The position numbers and the translations under genes are program-made. Of a DNA stretch of 51,282 bases, positions 34,423 to 43,988 are shown in pieces. Location: assembly GCA_000802045.1 (NCBI GenBank), contig JUEF01000040.1, positions 1 through 51,282 on the forward strand. Direction: 5' to 3'. Within the stretch, counting starts at the first letter, position 1. Every line of letters begins with the position of its first letter. The notes beneath the pieces are model-generated. The model was not told the origin of the DNA. It ran no database searches and saw only the letters and a list, made by a program, of their open reading frames with translations. Origin of the DNA: Peptococcaceae bacterium BICA1-8. Lineage in GTDB: Bacteria; Bacillota; Peptococcia; Peptococcales; BICA1-8.

Positions 34423-34629
34423 TTAACTTTTTTCTCTGATCTTATTACCCATCAGGAATGTTATAGAGTATAGGCCGGCAGCACCAACTAAAGAATATAC
34501 GATTCTACTTAAGAGTGCATTTTGTCCACCAAATAAAGTTGCCACAAGGTCAAAGCCGAAAAGGCCAATTAACCCCCAGTTTAGAGCACCAATAATAACT
34601 AATAACAATGCAATTTTATCCATATACAT
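34423..34629 (-). CDS. DUF378 family small membrane protein (YuzA-like)
   Basis: A 68-residue protein with two membrane segments: KIALLLVIIGALNWGLIGLFGFDLVATLFG and RIVYSLVGAAGLYSITFL. ALNWGLxGLFxFDLVA is the DUF378 signature. The function is unknown. An ideal AAGGAGGATC site precedes ATG 34629; the longer frame to 34698 has no such site. Confidence 0.85.
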   Translation of the reverse strand: MYMDKIALLLVIIGALNWGLIGLFGFDLVATLFGGQNALLSRIVYSLVGAAGLYSITFLMGNKIREKS

Positions 34630-34898
34630 GATCCTCCTTAATTTGGTTAGAAGACACAACTTTAATGCAAGTGTACCTTCTTTGAGGAATGTCCCCACTT
34701 AATGTTAGGGGATACACCTCCCCAATAATAATAGGTTTAACAACTTATTTTTAATTATGCACATAAAAAATAATTATATTCCTAGGAAGGGAAAAAATGT
34801 ACTGATGTTAAATTTATAACTAACTCTATATATGTAGATTTAGTTTTAAGTTTGGGTATTTTAGTAGTAGGAACAATTAAATAATTGAGGTGGTAAAT

Positions 34899-35576
34899 AT
34901 GGAGAAAGCACTTCCAGAATTATTGATTATTGGCTCCGGTCGAATGGGGAGCTTTTTAGCAAGGAAATTATCCGGGATTTATCAGGTATATGTTTATGAT
35001 CGGGATAGAGAAGCTGCGGAAAGCTTAAGCCAAAGCTCTAATGCTTTAGTAGTAAATAAAACCGAATTAAATAAGGCTGATTTAGTTATCTTAGCTTTAG
35101 CCTCTGAAGTCATTCCCCGAGCCTTAGAAGAGGTTGAAGGCTATTTAGCTCCTAATGCGGTTCTTGTAAATATTGCTACAACATTTGCTCATATTGCTCT
35201 TAACACTAACAAGAATAAAGTATCAGCCAAAATTATAGGTCATGCCAAGGAAATGGATTTAGGTGAAAAGCCGGTAATTATTATTGAAGGTGATGATGAT
35301 GCTTCAAGGGAAGTGGTGAAGGAAGTTTTTCAAAATATAGGCAATGTTTTTGAAGGCTCGACTGATTTGGTAAGTAAAATTAATACGATTTCCTCGAGAT
35401 TTGGTATTATTGCTGCACTGGAGATAAAAAAAGCTCTGGGTGAAATGGATTTAGATGAGGAGATCATTACTGCTGCTATTAGAATTGTTGCAGCAGGCAC
35501 TATGAAGGCTTTTGCTGTTGGTGATGTGGGTCCCTTTGCTCAAGCTATCATCAACGAATATCAATCAAAGAAATAA
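34899..35576 (+). CDS. NAD(P)-binding Rossmann protein, prephenate/pyrroline-carboxylate reductase-like
   Basis: A 225-residue protein with N-terminal LLIIGSGRMGSFLARKLSG (GxGxMG dinucleotide motif) and VYVYDRDREAAESL. ADLVILALASEVIPRALEEV resembles prephenate dehydrogenase and P5C reductase or F420-dependent reductase relatives. The rest is helical and short of a full substrate domain. No pathway neighbours give a specific function. The start at 34899 has a GAGGTGG site. Confidence 0.7.
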   Translation: MEKALPELLIIGSGRMGSFLARKLSGIYQVYVYDRDREAAESLSQSSNALVVNKTELNKADLVILALASEVIPRALEEVEGYLAPNAVLVNIATTFAHIALNTNKNKVSAKIIGHAKEMDLGEKPVIIIEGDDDASREVVKEVFQNIGNVFEGSTDLVSKINTISSRFGIIAALEIKKALGEMDLDEEIITAAIRIVAAGTMKAFAVGDVGPFAQAIINEYQSKK

Positions 35577-35874
35577 AAATTTCTTTGATTGCGTTTACTC
35601 GTCATTACGTCAATTCGTCTATTCGTCTTAAAAAGTAAAGTATTATTTTTGTATAGATACCGGATATTCAATACATATTATTAGAAACTGCTATTCACTA
35701 TATCCATGACTCATGCGTCATCCGTGTGCCTCGAAGGGCACTATGGTTAGAGTTTTTTTATGGGCACAGGTCACTGAGCACTGGGCACGAAATATTATAG
35801 ACCATAGACCATAGTCATCTAACCAGTCACCAGTCACTAGTCACCAGTAACTTTTTCCAAGGTGGTGTTACTAA
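35577..35874. repeat. Intergenic block of dispersed word-like repeats
   Basis: No gene is visible. It holds four repeat words that recur elsewhere in the window: CGTCAATTCGTCTATTCGTC (about 35609-35628), CACTGAGCACTGGGCACGAA (35772-35791), ATAGACCATAGACCATAGTC (35798-35817) and CAGTCACCAGTCACTAGTCA (35824-35843). Confidence 0.7.
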
Positions 35875-36057
35875 ATGAAACCTCGAAAGATGAAAACCTT
35901 TTATGCTAGAGATATTTTGAAATTGGAGATAGCAGAAGAATTGGGTTTAATGCCGAAGATAAAATTCGGTGGTGGCTGGCCTGAGCTTACCGCCGAAGAA
36001 TCTGGTCGTATCGGAGGGGTTATGACCAGGAAAATGAGAAATTGGGGTTGGCTTTAG
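35875..36057 (+). CDS. Small acid-soluble spore protein, alpha/beta type
   Basis: A 60-residue DNA-binding spore protein. LKLEIAEELGL and LTAEESGRIGGVMTRKM are the two conserved helix segments of the alpha/beta family, and the GPR-like protease region ELGL is kept. It coats and protects DNA in the dormant spore. A GTGGTG-type ribosome binding site precedes the ATG. This is one of the clearest signs that the organism sporulates. Confidence 0.88.
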   Translation: MKPRKMKTFYARDILKLEIAEELGLMPKIKFGGGWPELTAEESGRIGGVMTRKMRNWGWL

Positions 36058-36162
36058 GTTACTGTTTTATAACAGGGGCCTTTTTTATTATAATGAAGTA
36101 GTACAACCAGGGTATTTCTGTTATAATTATCAAAGAATTGTTCAATTGGAGGTGATTTTTTA

Positions 36163-37467
36163 ATGGAAACTAAGCACGAGGTGATAATAAGATATATAAG
36201 GGATTTACAGGTAGGAACTAAGGTTTCTGTTCGACAAATTGCAAAGGAGTTGGACGTAAGCGAAGGAACAGCTTATCGGGCAATTAAAGAGGCAGAATCC
36301 CAGGGGCTAGTAAGTTCCATTCCTAAGGTAGGGACAATCCGTATAGAAGAAGTAGCGGAGAAGGAACTAGAGGACTTGAACTTAAGAGAGATATCCTTAA
36401 TTGTGGAAGGGGAAGTTTTGTGCGGCCATGATAAATTGGGCACGTTACCACAGCAATTTGTTATTGGTTCTACAACTGAGGATGTTTTAGGAAAATATAT
36501 TGAAAAAGAAGCCCTTCTTTTAGTTGGAGACAGGGAAGAAATTCAGCTTTTGGGTTTGGAAAAGGGTGCTGCCCTGCTAGTTACAAGTGGTTTTAATGTA
36601 TCAGATTCAGTACTGGAAAAAGGAAAAAGCTTAAACCTCCCAATCATAACCTGTCCCTACGATACCTTTGTGACTACTTCTATGATTAACCGGGCAGTCT
36701 ATGAAAGGTTAACATACAAGGAGTTAGTAAGGGTAGAGGATATTATGGTTACTGAGGCAGAATTTTTATCTCCCGAGTATACGGTTGCTAGGTGGCATGA
36801 ATTGGCTCAAAGATCTGGGCATAGCCGTTTCCCTGTCGTTGATCAGAATGGTGTTCTTGTGGGCATCGTTTCTGCAGTTGATGCAGCGGGTGCTGACCCT
36901 GATGATAGCATTTTGGCTGTTATGACTGCTGATGTTTTAACTGCAGGACCTAAGACTCTGGTTACTCACCTTTCTAGGATCTTAGTTTGGGAAGGCTTTG
37001 AATTAGTACCGGTAGTGGATGATGAAAAGCATCTAATTGGCGTAGTCAGCCGTCAGGACATTCTTAAGGCATTTCAGCAAACCCAAAGACAGCCACAAGT
37101 AGGTGAAACTGTCGATAACCTAACCCTAAGCGGTTTCAAATTGGGTGAATGGGAAGGTGGGGTCAAGCTAACAGGAGAAATTACAGAGTTTATGGTTAGT
37201 GAGATGGGTACAGCTAGTGTTGGTACTGTGGTAATGATTATGAGTACAGCCGCCTTTATTGCTATTCGTAAAAGTTTAAAGTGGGATACAGTGACGGAAA
37301 ACTTTACCCTCTATCAGATGAGTCCTCCAGCAGTAGGAGAGATGGTCGATGTTTTCACTAAAATATTGCAGACCGATAAAAAGACCTGTACCGTGGAAAT
37401 TGAAATGTACAGCGGCACAGAACTCAAAGGAAAAGCACTCACTACCGCAAGGGTAGTTAAGAAATAG
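36163..37467 (+). CDS. ytoI: YtoI-like regulator: helix-turn-helix, DRTGG, CBS pair, hotdog domain
   Basis: A 434-residue multi-domain protein. Residues 1-60 form a helix-turn-helix (VSVRQIAKELDVSEGTAYRAIKEAESQGLV), about 65-185 a DRTGG domain, about 190-305 two CBS domains (EDIMVTEAEFLSPEYTVARWHELA and PVVDDEKHLIGVVSRQD), and 310-434 a hotdog thioesterase-like fold (TASVGTVVMIMSTAAFIA). This order matches B. subtilis YtoI. CBS domains suggest adenylate binding, but the target is unknown. As in Bacillus it lies near ytrI/ytrH/dnaE. Confidence 0.88.
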   Translation: METKHEVIIRYIRDLQVGTKVSVRQIAKELDVSEGTAYRAIKEAESQGLVSSIPKVGTIRIEEVAEKELEDLNLREISLIVEGEVLCGHDKLGTLPQQFVIGSTTEDVLGKYIEKEALLLVGDREEIQLLGLEKGAALLVTSGFNVSDSVLEKGKSLNLPIITCPYDTFVTTSMINRAVYERLTYKELVRVEDIMVTEAEFLSPEYTVARWHELAQRSGHSRFPVVDQNGVLVGIVSAVDAAGADPDDSILAVMTADVLTAGPKTLVTHLSRILVWEGFELVPVVDDEKHLIGVVSRQDILKAFQQTQRQPQVGETVDNLTLSGFKLGEWEGGVKLTGEITEFMVSEMGTASVGTVVMIMSTAAFIAIRKSLKWDTVTENFTLYQMSPPAVGEMVDVFTKILQTDKKTCTVEIEMYSGTELKGKALTTARVVKK

Positions 37468-37664
37468 TGAAATTTGTTTAACCACGGGTCCCTCCGGGGC
37501 ACACGGATAAACACGGTTAAAGATTTAAAATGGAAGGCTAATTGCAGGTACGAGTGTAGACTTTTTTCTGGCACTGAGCACTCGGACACGAATATAAGAT
37601 TTATAGTAAAAGTATTCTGTAGGTTCCTTATACTTTAAAAAGTGTATAAGTTAAAATTATTCTT

Positions 37665-37702
37665 ACCCAGTTTCTTTAACTATCCAACTGGGTTTTTTTT
37701 TA
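37665..37702 (+). terminator. Terminator after ytoI
   Basis: ACCCAGTT (37665-37672) and AACTGGGT (37686-37693) pair around a 13-nt loop and run into nine T. Between the ytoI stop and here lie repeat words (ACCACGGGTCCCTCCGGGGC at 37482-37501; CACTGAGCACTCGGACACGAA at 37571-37591). Confidence 0.85.
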
Positions 37703-37747
37703 GTGTTTTTATGCTTTCAATTCTAAATTCTAAATTCTACATTATAT

Positions 37748-38263
37748 TTAAACCACCGGTTCCTCCTGCTGATTAGATGCCTGATACTCAGCATAAACAA
37801 AAAATACAACCTTTTCGGATACTAAGACACCTCTTACTTTTAAGAAAAATTTATAGCCTAATGCTTCGATCTGCCTTCCTTCAACAATATGCCAAATTAG
37901 TTGGGGATCTAAGTCATTGACCCTTTTACCCCGAATTTCTTTTAGCATATCTTTAATTTGTTCTTTGATTTTTAGCTCTAGATCATCTTTATCGGCAAAG
38001 TTCCTCTGGGGTAATTCCAAGTCTATTTCGATTTCTTTAACAATAAACCATTTTTTAGCCTCTGTGACCTGATCCTCTAAGGCTTTAATCTGGTTTTTTC
38101 TTTCATTTAGTTCTACCTTTAATAGTGAGTTTTCACTATGGACTTTTTCTATTTGATAACCAATAGCCAAAGTAGCAAGAACTGCTCCAATAATTATTCC
38201 TATCGTAAGTAAGGCCACATCTTTGGCAAGCTGTCTTCCTGGTGGAAAATAGAAAATCTTCAT
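37748..38263 (-). CDS. ytrI: Sporulation membrane protein YtrI-like
   Basis: A 171-residue protein with an N-terminal membrane span (LTIGIIIGAVLATLAIGYQI), a coiled coil (about residues 38-75) and a C-terminal domain. The opening FYFPPGRQLAKDVALLTIG is typical of YtrI, needed for efficient sporulation in Bacillus. Its start overlaps the ytrH stop by 4 nt (ATGA), so the two are translationally coupled. Confidence 0.85.
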   Translation of the reverse strand: MKIFYFPPGRQLAKDVALLTIGIIIGAVLATLAIGYQIEKVHSENSLLKVELNERKNQIKALEDQVTEAKKWFIVKEIEIDLELPQRNFADKDDLELKIKEQIKDMLKEIRGKRVNDLDPQLIWHIVEGRQIEALGYKFFLKVRGVLVSEKVVFFVYAEYQASNQQEEPVV

Positions 38264-38586
38264 GGATTAGTACTACTTGTAAGTGTATAAATAAGATAGA
38301 TACCAAGCTCGGCTCCGGCAAAAGAGCTTACTACATAAAAAAAATGCTTGCCTAAAATTCGGAACTCACCAGAAAAAAGCCCTGAGCCAAGGGCTTCAAA
38401 GGAACTAAAAGAGCCTCCTATGGCGGCAACTACTGCCCAAAGCTTCATATCCTCGGCCAATTTTCTCATTGTAAAGTAAGGTTGATGTCCTGTTATAATA
38501 GTTGATAATGAACCTATCAAGGCACCACCGAGAACTATTCCTAAAGAAGTGCAAAAGATGAATATTAATCTATCAGTAAAAGTCAT
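38260..38586 (-). CDS. ytrH: Sporulation membrane protein YtrH-like
   Basis: A 108-residue protein with three hydrophobic segments; SLGIVLGGALIGSLSTIITGHQPYFTMRKLAEDMKLWAVVAAIGGSF fits YtrH. The start at 38586 is behind GTGGGG; the longer frame adds an unlikely basic N-terminus. With ytrI it forms a two-gene unit divergent from dnaE, as in Bacillus. Confidence 0.88.
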   Translation of the reverse strand: MTFTDRLIFIFCTSLGIVLGGALIGSLSTIITGHQPYFTMRKLAEDMKLWAVVAAIGGSFSSFEALGSGLFSGEFRILGKHFFYVVSSFAGAELGIYLIYTLTSSTNP

Positions 38587-39054
38587 AGTAATTACCCCAC
38601 AATTAGGTTGATTATTAATATATATTTTTTGTAAAGTAGTAATATGCAGGACAATGATTCTTTTATGTTGAAAAAATATAGTTACAAAAAAGATTTCACT
38701 CAACTTCTTTTTCGTTAGATTAAGATTTCGCTTCGCTAGATTAAGAAACCGTGACAAGTGTCACTGAAAAGGTATCTGATGAATGTAAAACTCTGAAGAT
38801 GCATCTGCTATTAGGATTCATTCCATGATGCATCCGAAGAAAGTGACTCAAAGTTGATGCATCCCTAAAGCTAGACCAAGGTGCAGATGCCTCATGCAAG
38901 TTTTGCATGCATGGGATGCATCCCAGTAGACTGACATTCATCGTTACACGTCATAAGATATTAACATGCTGGTTGTTCCCAGTCACTAGTCACTAGTCAC
39001 TAGCCACTAGTAACTGACCTCGAAGCATATCCCAGAAGTAAAGGTGGTGAAAGT
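38587..39054. repeat. Intergenic repeat block upstream of dnaE
   Basis: No gene is visible. The block holds CGTTAGATTAAGATTTCGCT and CGCTAGATTAAGAAACC (38713-38751; again at 44235-44272), several GATGCATC palindromes (38798-38805, 38826-38833, 38857-38864, 38913-38930) and a CACTAGT tandem (38981-39015). GATGCATC words make it unusually symmetric. Confidence 0.68.
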
Positions 39055-42000
39055 ATGACCAAAGAATTTATACATCTTCACACACATACAGCCTACAGTT
39101 TATTAGACGGAGCTAGCCGCTTGGATAGTTTAGTAGCCAAGGCTAAAGCCAATAATATGTCAGCGTTAGCTATTAGTGACCATGGTGTAATGTATGGTGT
39201 TGTAGATTTTTATAAGGCTTGTAAAAAGGCAGGAATCAAGCCTATTATTGGTTGTGAGGTATATGTGGCCCCTAACTCCCGTTTTGATAAACGTGCGAAT
39301 ATAGATGACTCACCATATCATTTAGTACTGTTGGCAAAGGATAATGCCGGTTATCAAAACTTGATTAAAATCGTCTCTATGGCTTGGCTAGAGGGCTTTT
39401 ATTATAAGCCAAGAGTGGATAAAGAGTTATTAGCCCAATATAGTGAAGGTTTAATAGCTTTAAGTGCTTGCTTAGCTGGCGAGATACCCAGCCTTTTAAT
39501 GGCTGATAAATATGAGGAGGCAAAAAAGAGTGCCCTTTGGCATCAATATATTTTTGGTCAGAACAGCTATTATTTAGAGCTGCAAAACCATGGACTCAAT
39601 GATCAGGTCAAGGTTAATGCTCAACTTGCCCAAATTAGCGCGGAGACAGGAATACCTTTGGTTGCCTCAAATGATGTTCATTATGTAAATTCTGAAGATG
39701 CTAAGGTTCAGGATGTTCTGATGTGTATTCAGATGGCGAAGGTACTAGAAGATGAATCTAGGCTGAAATTTGAGACCCAGGAGTTCTACTTAAAATCTTG
39801 GGATGAGATGAATCTTTCTTTAGGAGAGTATCAGGAAGCACTACAAAATACAGTTAAAATAGCTGAACAATGCCAGGTTGATTTTACCTTTGGAGAAAAC
39901 CATATGCCGGTATTTGAAGTGCCGGAAGGGTTTACCATAGAGACATATTTGGATAAGTTGTGTTTTGAGGGTTTAGAGCAGCGCTATGGACAACCTACGG
40001 AGGAAGCTCATAAAAGACTGGAATTTGAACTTGGAGTCATAAAGCAGATGGGGTATGCCGGGTACTTTCTTATTGTCTGGGATTTTATCCGTTTTGCCCG
40101 CAGTCGAGGTATTTATGTAGGCCCAGGTCGGGGTTCGGCAGCGGGGAGTATAGTTTCTTATACATTAGCTATTACTGATATTGATCCACTCAAATATGAC
40201 CTATTGTTTGAAAGGTTTCTGAATCCAGAAAGGGTCAGCATGCCTGATATTGATATAGATTTTTGTTATGAACGACGGGGAGAAGTAATTGATTATGTAG
40301 TAGCAAAATACGGTAAAGACCGGGTTGCGCAAATTATTACCTTTGGAACAATGGCTGCCCGGGCTGCTATTCGCGATGTCGGTCGTGTCATGAATATACC
40401 CTTAGGACTAGTTGATAAGGTAGCCAAATTGATTCCTAATGAATTAGGGATTACTATTCCAAGGGCTCTTGAGGTTTCAACAGAACTAAAGGCAATGGTT
40501 GAAGAAAATCTGCAGATTAAAGAGCTAGTAGATACTGCCATGGCTCTCGAGGGTATGCCTCGCCATGCTGGTACTCATGCCGCAGGTGTTGTTATTTCTC
40601 AGGAACCATTAGATCACTACCTGCCCTTGCAAAAAACTAGTGATGGTGGAGTTACCACTCAATTTGCCAAAGAAAATGTAGAAGAAATTGGCCTTTTAAA
40701 AATGGATTTACTTGGTTTAAGGACATTAACAGTTATAAATAATGCGGTAGATTTAGTAGAAAATAATTGGGGAGTCAAGATTGATTTTAATAAGCTTAAC
40801 CTTGATGACCCGTTAACTTATGAACTCCTAAGTAGGGGTGAGAGTATCGGGGTATTTCAATTAGAAAGCTCAGGGTTACGGGCTATTTTAAAGGAGTTAA
40901 AGCCCGAACACTTTGAAGAAATTATTGCTTTAGTTGCCTTATATAGACCCGGGCCATTAGGAAGTGGAATGGTAGAGGATTTTATTGCCCGCAAGCATGG
41001 TAAAAAAGCAATTGAATATTTGCATCCGAAATTGGAATCCGTTCTAAAGCCTACTTATGGAGTAATCCTTTACCAGGAACAGGTTATGCGTATTGCCAGC
41101 GAACTAGGCGGATTTACCTTAGGACAAGCTGATCTATTACGTAGAGCCATGGGGAAAAAGAAGCCGGAAATAATAGCTGGTTTGAAACAGGAATTTATTG
41201 AAGGTGCAGGGAAGAATGATATAGATTCAAAGGTAGCAGTTAAAATATTCGAGTTAATTGAATATTTTGCAGGATATGGGTTTAATAAAAGCCATAGTGC
41301 AGCCTATGCACTTCTAGCCTTTCAAACTGCTTACTTAAAAGCCCATTATCCTGTGGAGTTTATGGCAGCACTTTTAACAAGTGTTATGGAATCTGCAGAC
41401 AGGGTACCCTTTTATATTGCCGAATGTCAGCATATGGGAACTAAGGTTTTGCCGCCCGATATCAATGAAAGTCGTGAAAACTTTATTGTAGTTGAATCAA
41501 ATATCCGCTTCGGGCTTGTTGCAGTAAAAAATGTTGGAAAGGGTGCCATTCAAGCCATTTTAGCTGCTAGGGATTTGGAAGGCCCCTTTAAATCCTTGCA
41601 AAATTTCTGTAAAAGGATTGATTTGAGTCAAGTTAACCGCAGGGTAATGGAGAGCTTGATTAGGTGTGGTGCCTTTGGTTCAGTACCGGGAAACAGGGTT
41701 CAACTCTTACAGGTATTAGATACTTGTATTGAGCAGGGGCAGGAGCTGCAAAAAAGCGTAAATTCAAACCAAGTTTCACTTTTTGATGTTGGGGTAGAAG
41801 CAGGGTTTACTATGGATTTTGCTGACATTAAGCTGCCTGATGTTGAGGACTTCAGCCAAAGGGATATATTGACTATGGAAAAGGAAATATTAGGCCTTTA
41901 TGTCAGTGGGCACCCTTTACACGAATATACCCAAATGTTAAAATCCAAAGTCAAACACCAGATTGCGGACATTACCCACGAAGAAGATGGCAGCAGGCAG

Positions 42001-42480
42001 GTTATTGGAGGGGTAATAACCGCTTTTAGGAGGAGTGTTACCAAAAAAGGTGAGACTATGGCCTACTGTAGCCTCGAGGATTTAACCGGTAGTATGGAGG
42101 TATTGATATTTCCTAAAACACTACAAAAATATCAACAGTTTGTAGAGACCGATAAAGTAGTGTTAATGAAAGGGCGAATAAATCTTCAGGAAGATACCCC
42201 TAAGTTTTTTGCGGAGGATATATCAGTTTTAAATCTTCCTCAAGAGAAGTCCACTAAGCTATATATTAAAGTTGATTCGAACCTAGACGCGGGCCGATTA
42301 GAGGCACTAAGGGAGATTTTAAAAAACTATCGGGGAGATATACCTGTTTATCTTTATTTTGAAAAAGAGAAAAAAATGATCTTAACTGAAAAGGATTATT
42401 GGGTAAATTGGCAGACTAGCTTGGAAAATGATTTATTAGAAATATGTCCACCGGACAATATATCCTTAAGTAATAAATAA
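39055..42480 (+). CDS. dnaE: DNA polymerase III alpha subunit (DnaE)
   Basis: An 1141-residue replicative polymerase of the DnaE class. The PHP domain opens with HLHTHTAYSLLDGAS. Polymerase catalytic aspartates are in MPDIDIDFCYERRGEV, with the GPGRGSAAGS block just before, and YQEQVMRIASELGGFTLGQADLLRRAMGKKK is the fingers region. An OB fold (VIGGVITAFRRSVTKKGETMAY) lies near the C-terminus. The length matches full DnaE. An AAAGGTGGTG site precedes the ATG. It lies next to ytrH/ytrI as in Bacillus. Confidence 0.96.
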   Translation: MTKEFIHLHTHTAYSLLDGASRLDSLVAKAKANNMSALAISDHGVMYGVVDFYKACKKAGIKPIIGCEVYVAPNSRFDKRANIDDSPYHLVLLAKDNAGYQNLIKIVSMAWLEGFYYKPRVDKELLAQYSEGLIALSACLAGEIPSLLMADKYEEAKKSALWHQYIFGQNSYYLELQNHGLNDQVKVNAQLAQISAETGIPLVASNDVHYVNSEDAKVQDVLMCIQMAKVLEDESRLKFETQEFYLKSWDEMNLSLGEYQEALQNTVKIAEQCQVDFTFGENHMPVFEVPEGFTIETYLDKLCFEGLEQRYGQPTEEAHKRLEFELGVIKQMGYAGYFLIVWDFIRFARSRGIYVGPGRGSAAGSIVSYTLAITDIDPLKYDLLFERFLNPERVSMPDIDIDFCYERRGEVIDYVVAKYGKDRVAQIITFGTMAARAAIRDVGRVMNIPLGLVDKVAKLIPNELGITIPRALEVSTELKAMVEENLQIKELVDTAMALEGMPRHAGTHAAGVVISQEPLDHYLPLQKTSDGGVTTQFAKENVEEIGLLKMDLLGLRTLTVINNAVDLVENNWGVKIDFNKLNLDDPLTYELLSRGESIGVFQLESSGLRAILKELKPEHFEEIIALVALYRPGPLGSGMVEDFIARKHGKKAIEYLHPKLESVLKPTYGVILYQEQVMRIASELGGFTLGQADLLRRAMGKKKPEIIAGLKQEFIEGAGKNDIDSKVAVKIFELIEYFAGYGFNKSHSAAYALLAFQTAYLKAHYPVEFMAALLTSVMESADRVPFYIAECQHMGTKVLPPDINESRENFIVVESNIRFGLVAVKNVGKGAIQAILAARDLEGPFKSLQNFCKRIDLSQVNRRVMESLIRCGAFGSVPGNRVQLLQVLDTCIEQGQELQKSVNSNQVSLFDVGVEAGFTMDFADIKLPDVEDFSQRDILTMEKEILGLYVSGHPLHEYTQMLKSKVKHQIADITHEEDGSRQVIGGVITAFRRSVTKKGETMAYCSLEDLTGSMEVLIFPKTLQKYQQFVETDKVVLMKGRINLQEDTPKFFAEDISVLNLPQEKSTKLYIKVDSNLDAGRLEALREILKNYRGDIPVYLYFEKEKKMILTEKDYWVNWQTSLENDLLEICPPDNISLSNK

Positions 42481-42537
42481 GCACATTCTCAAGCCTCCAG
42501 CATAAATTAGAAAGAAACTGATTTTGGAGGCAAAGAA

Positions 42538-43020
42538 ATGAAAGAAATAGCTATTGAACAAATGGAACAAAGGGGAATAACGGTAGAAGATATAGCTTTA
42601 ATTGTTTTTGATTTACAGAAGTCCTATCATCCTGGATTAGAAATGGGAACTTGTTTTGAGGCTATTGATGCTGTTTTGGAAAAAAGGGAGGTACAACATG
42701 CTATTTTGACAGGCTTAGCCTTAGATGTATTGGCCGAGCAAGATTTGCTTCCGGAGCCAATTTCCACGATAATAAAAACCGATGAATCCCTTTATGGTAT
42801 AGATGAAATATTGGCCATAGCTATTACTAATATCTATGGAACAATTGGAGTTACCAGTTTTGGGTATTTAGATAAAATGAAAATTGGTTTAATAGGAAGG
42901 TTGAATTCAAGCTTAGTTTATGTTAATACTTTTGCTGATGATATTGTTGCTGCAATCGCCTCAGCAGCTGCGGCTAAAATCGCCCATAACCAGAAGGAAA
43001 GTAGCAAATATCGTCATTAA
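42538..43020 (+). CDS. Phosphatidylglycerophosphatase A-family protein (YutG-like)
   Basis: This 160-residue protein matches the Firmicute YutG/PgpA group: GITVEDIALIVFDLQKSYHPGLEMGTC, VEKREVQHAILTGLALDVLAEQ and TDESLYGIDEILAIAITNIYGTIGVTSFGYLDKMKIGLIGRLN. Family members dephosphorylate phosphatidylglycerophosphate. This Firmicute form lacks membrane spans, so its substrate is less sure. TTGGAGGCA gives the ribosome binding site. Confidence 0.8.
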   Translation: MKEIAIEQMEQRGITVEDIALIVFDLQKSYHPGLEMGTCFEAIDAVLEKREVQHAILTGLALDVLAEQDLLPEPISTIIKTDESLYGIDEILAIAITNIYGTIGVTSFGYLDKMKIGLIGRLNSSLVYVNTFADDIVAAIASAAAAKIAHNQKESSKYRH

Positions 43021-43161
43021 TGAACGAGAAATATTTTAATTCTGGCAGGAGAATAAATACTAGTCTAGAATAAGTTTTGGTTAAGAAAAATACTAGAATA
43101 TTATCAATATATGAAGTAATTTTGGACAAGCTAAAGTGGTAAAGGTTGGAGGGTGATTTTT

Positions 43162-43665
43162 TTGGAAAGAATTGCAGTATATCCTGGAACTTTTGATCCA
43201 GTTACCGATGGGCATATTAACATTATTAATAGAGCAGCAAAGTTATTTGACAAGGTTATTATGGCTGTTTCCTCAGATAACTATAAAAAAACCCTATTTA
43301 CTGTTGAGGAAAGGCTTTCTTTAATAAGAGAGTGCTGCCTAGAAGATTTACCTAATGTGGAACTGGGTGTTTTTGATGGACTTTTGGTTGATTATTTGGA
43401 AAGTAAAGGAGCAATAGCTATTATTAGAGGCTTAAGGGCTGTTTCCGATTTCGAATATGAGATGCAGATGGCTTCAGTTAACCACCTTCTTAATAAAAAG
43501 GTAGAGACAGTTTTCTTAATGACCGATGCGGAGTATTCTTTCATCAGCTCTAGCATTATAAAAAATGTTGCGGCCTTAGATGGTAATATCGACCATTTTG
43601 TGCCTACAGTAGTAGGAGAAGCATTAAGAAAAAAATATAAAGAAGGTGAAAGACATGGAGGATAA
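43162..43665 (+). CDS. coaD: Phosphopantetheine adenylyltransferase
   Basis: A 167-residue CoaD, the fourth step of coenzyme A synthesis. AVYPGTFDPVTDGHINIINRA carries the TxGH nucleotide motif, AIIRGLRAVSDFEYEMQMASVN the pantetheine site, and YSFISSSIIKNVAALDG the ISSSxIR-like motif with Lys in place of Arg. Start TTG 43162 is chosen because GGAGGG (43148-43153) is 8 nt away; GTG 43153 overlaps that site. Its end overlaps mtrB by 11 nt. Confidence 0.94.
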   Translation: MERIAVYPGTFDPVTDGHINIINRAAKLFDKVIMAVSSDNYKKTLFTVEERLSLIRECCLEDLPNVELGVFDGLLVDYLESKGAIAIIRGLRAVSDFEYEMQMASVNHLLNKKVETVFLMTDAEYSFISSSIIKNVAALDGNIDHFVPTVVGEALRKKYKEGERHGG

Positions 43666-43885
43666 TAATAACATTTCTGGTGAATACATTGTAGTTAAAG
43701 CATTAGATAATGGTGTTAATCTAAGTGGCTTAACCAGAGGAAGGGATACAAAATTTCACCATACTGAAAAGTTAGACCGGGGAGAAGTAATGATTGTTCA
43801 ATTTACTGAACAGACCTCGGCAATAAAAATCAAAGGACGGGCACGAATATATACAACTCATGGTATTGTTGAATCAGGAGACTAA
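43655..43885 (+). CDS. mtrB: Tryptophan RNA-binding attenuation protein (TRAP)
   Basis: A 76-residue protein nearly colinear with B. subtilis TRAP: VVKALDNGVNLSGLTRGRDTKFHHTEKLDRGEVMIVQFTEQTSAIK. The tryptophan-binding segments (GLTRG, QFTEQTS) and RNA-contact lysines are kept; the Bacillus Arg58 site is Lys (IKIKG). As an 11-subunit ring TRAP binds spaced (G/U)AG repeats in leaders of trp genes. Here it overlaps coaD instead of pairing with folE (mtrA). No trp genes are in the window. Start ATG 43655 follows AAGAAGGTG; GTG 43646 is the alternative. Confidence 0.93.
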   Translation: MEDNNNISGEYIVVKALDNGVNLSGLTRGRDTKFHHTEKLDRGEVMIVQFTEQTSAIKIKGRARIYTTHGIVESGD

Positions 43886-43988
43886 CATTAATTGGGGACA
43901 TATCTCATGACAAGAAGCATGAGGTAAGAAGCATCCTGCCTCCTATAGGAGGTGTTCCCTTATCCAATGAAAAGGAGGAATTTGCATA

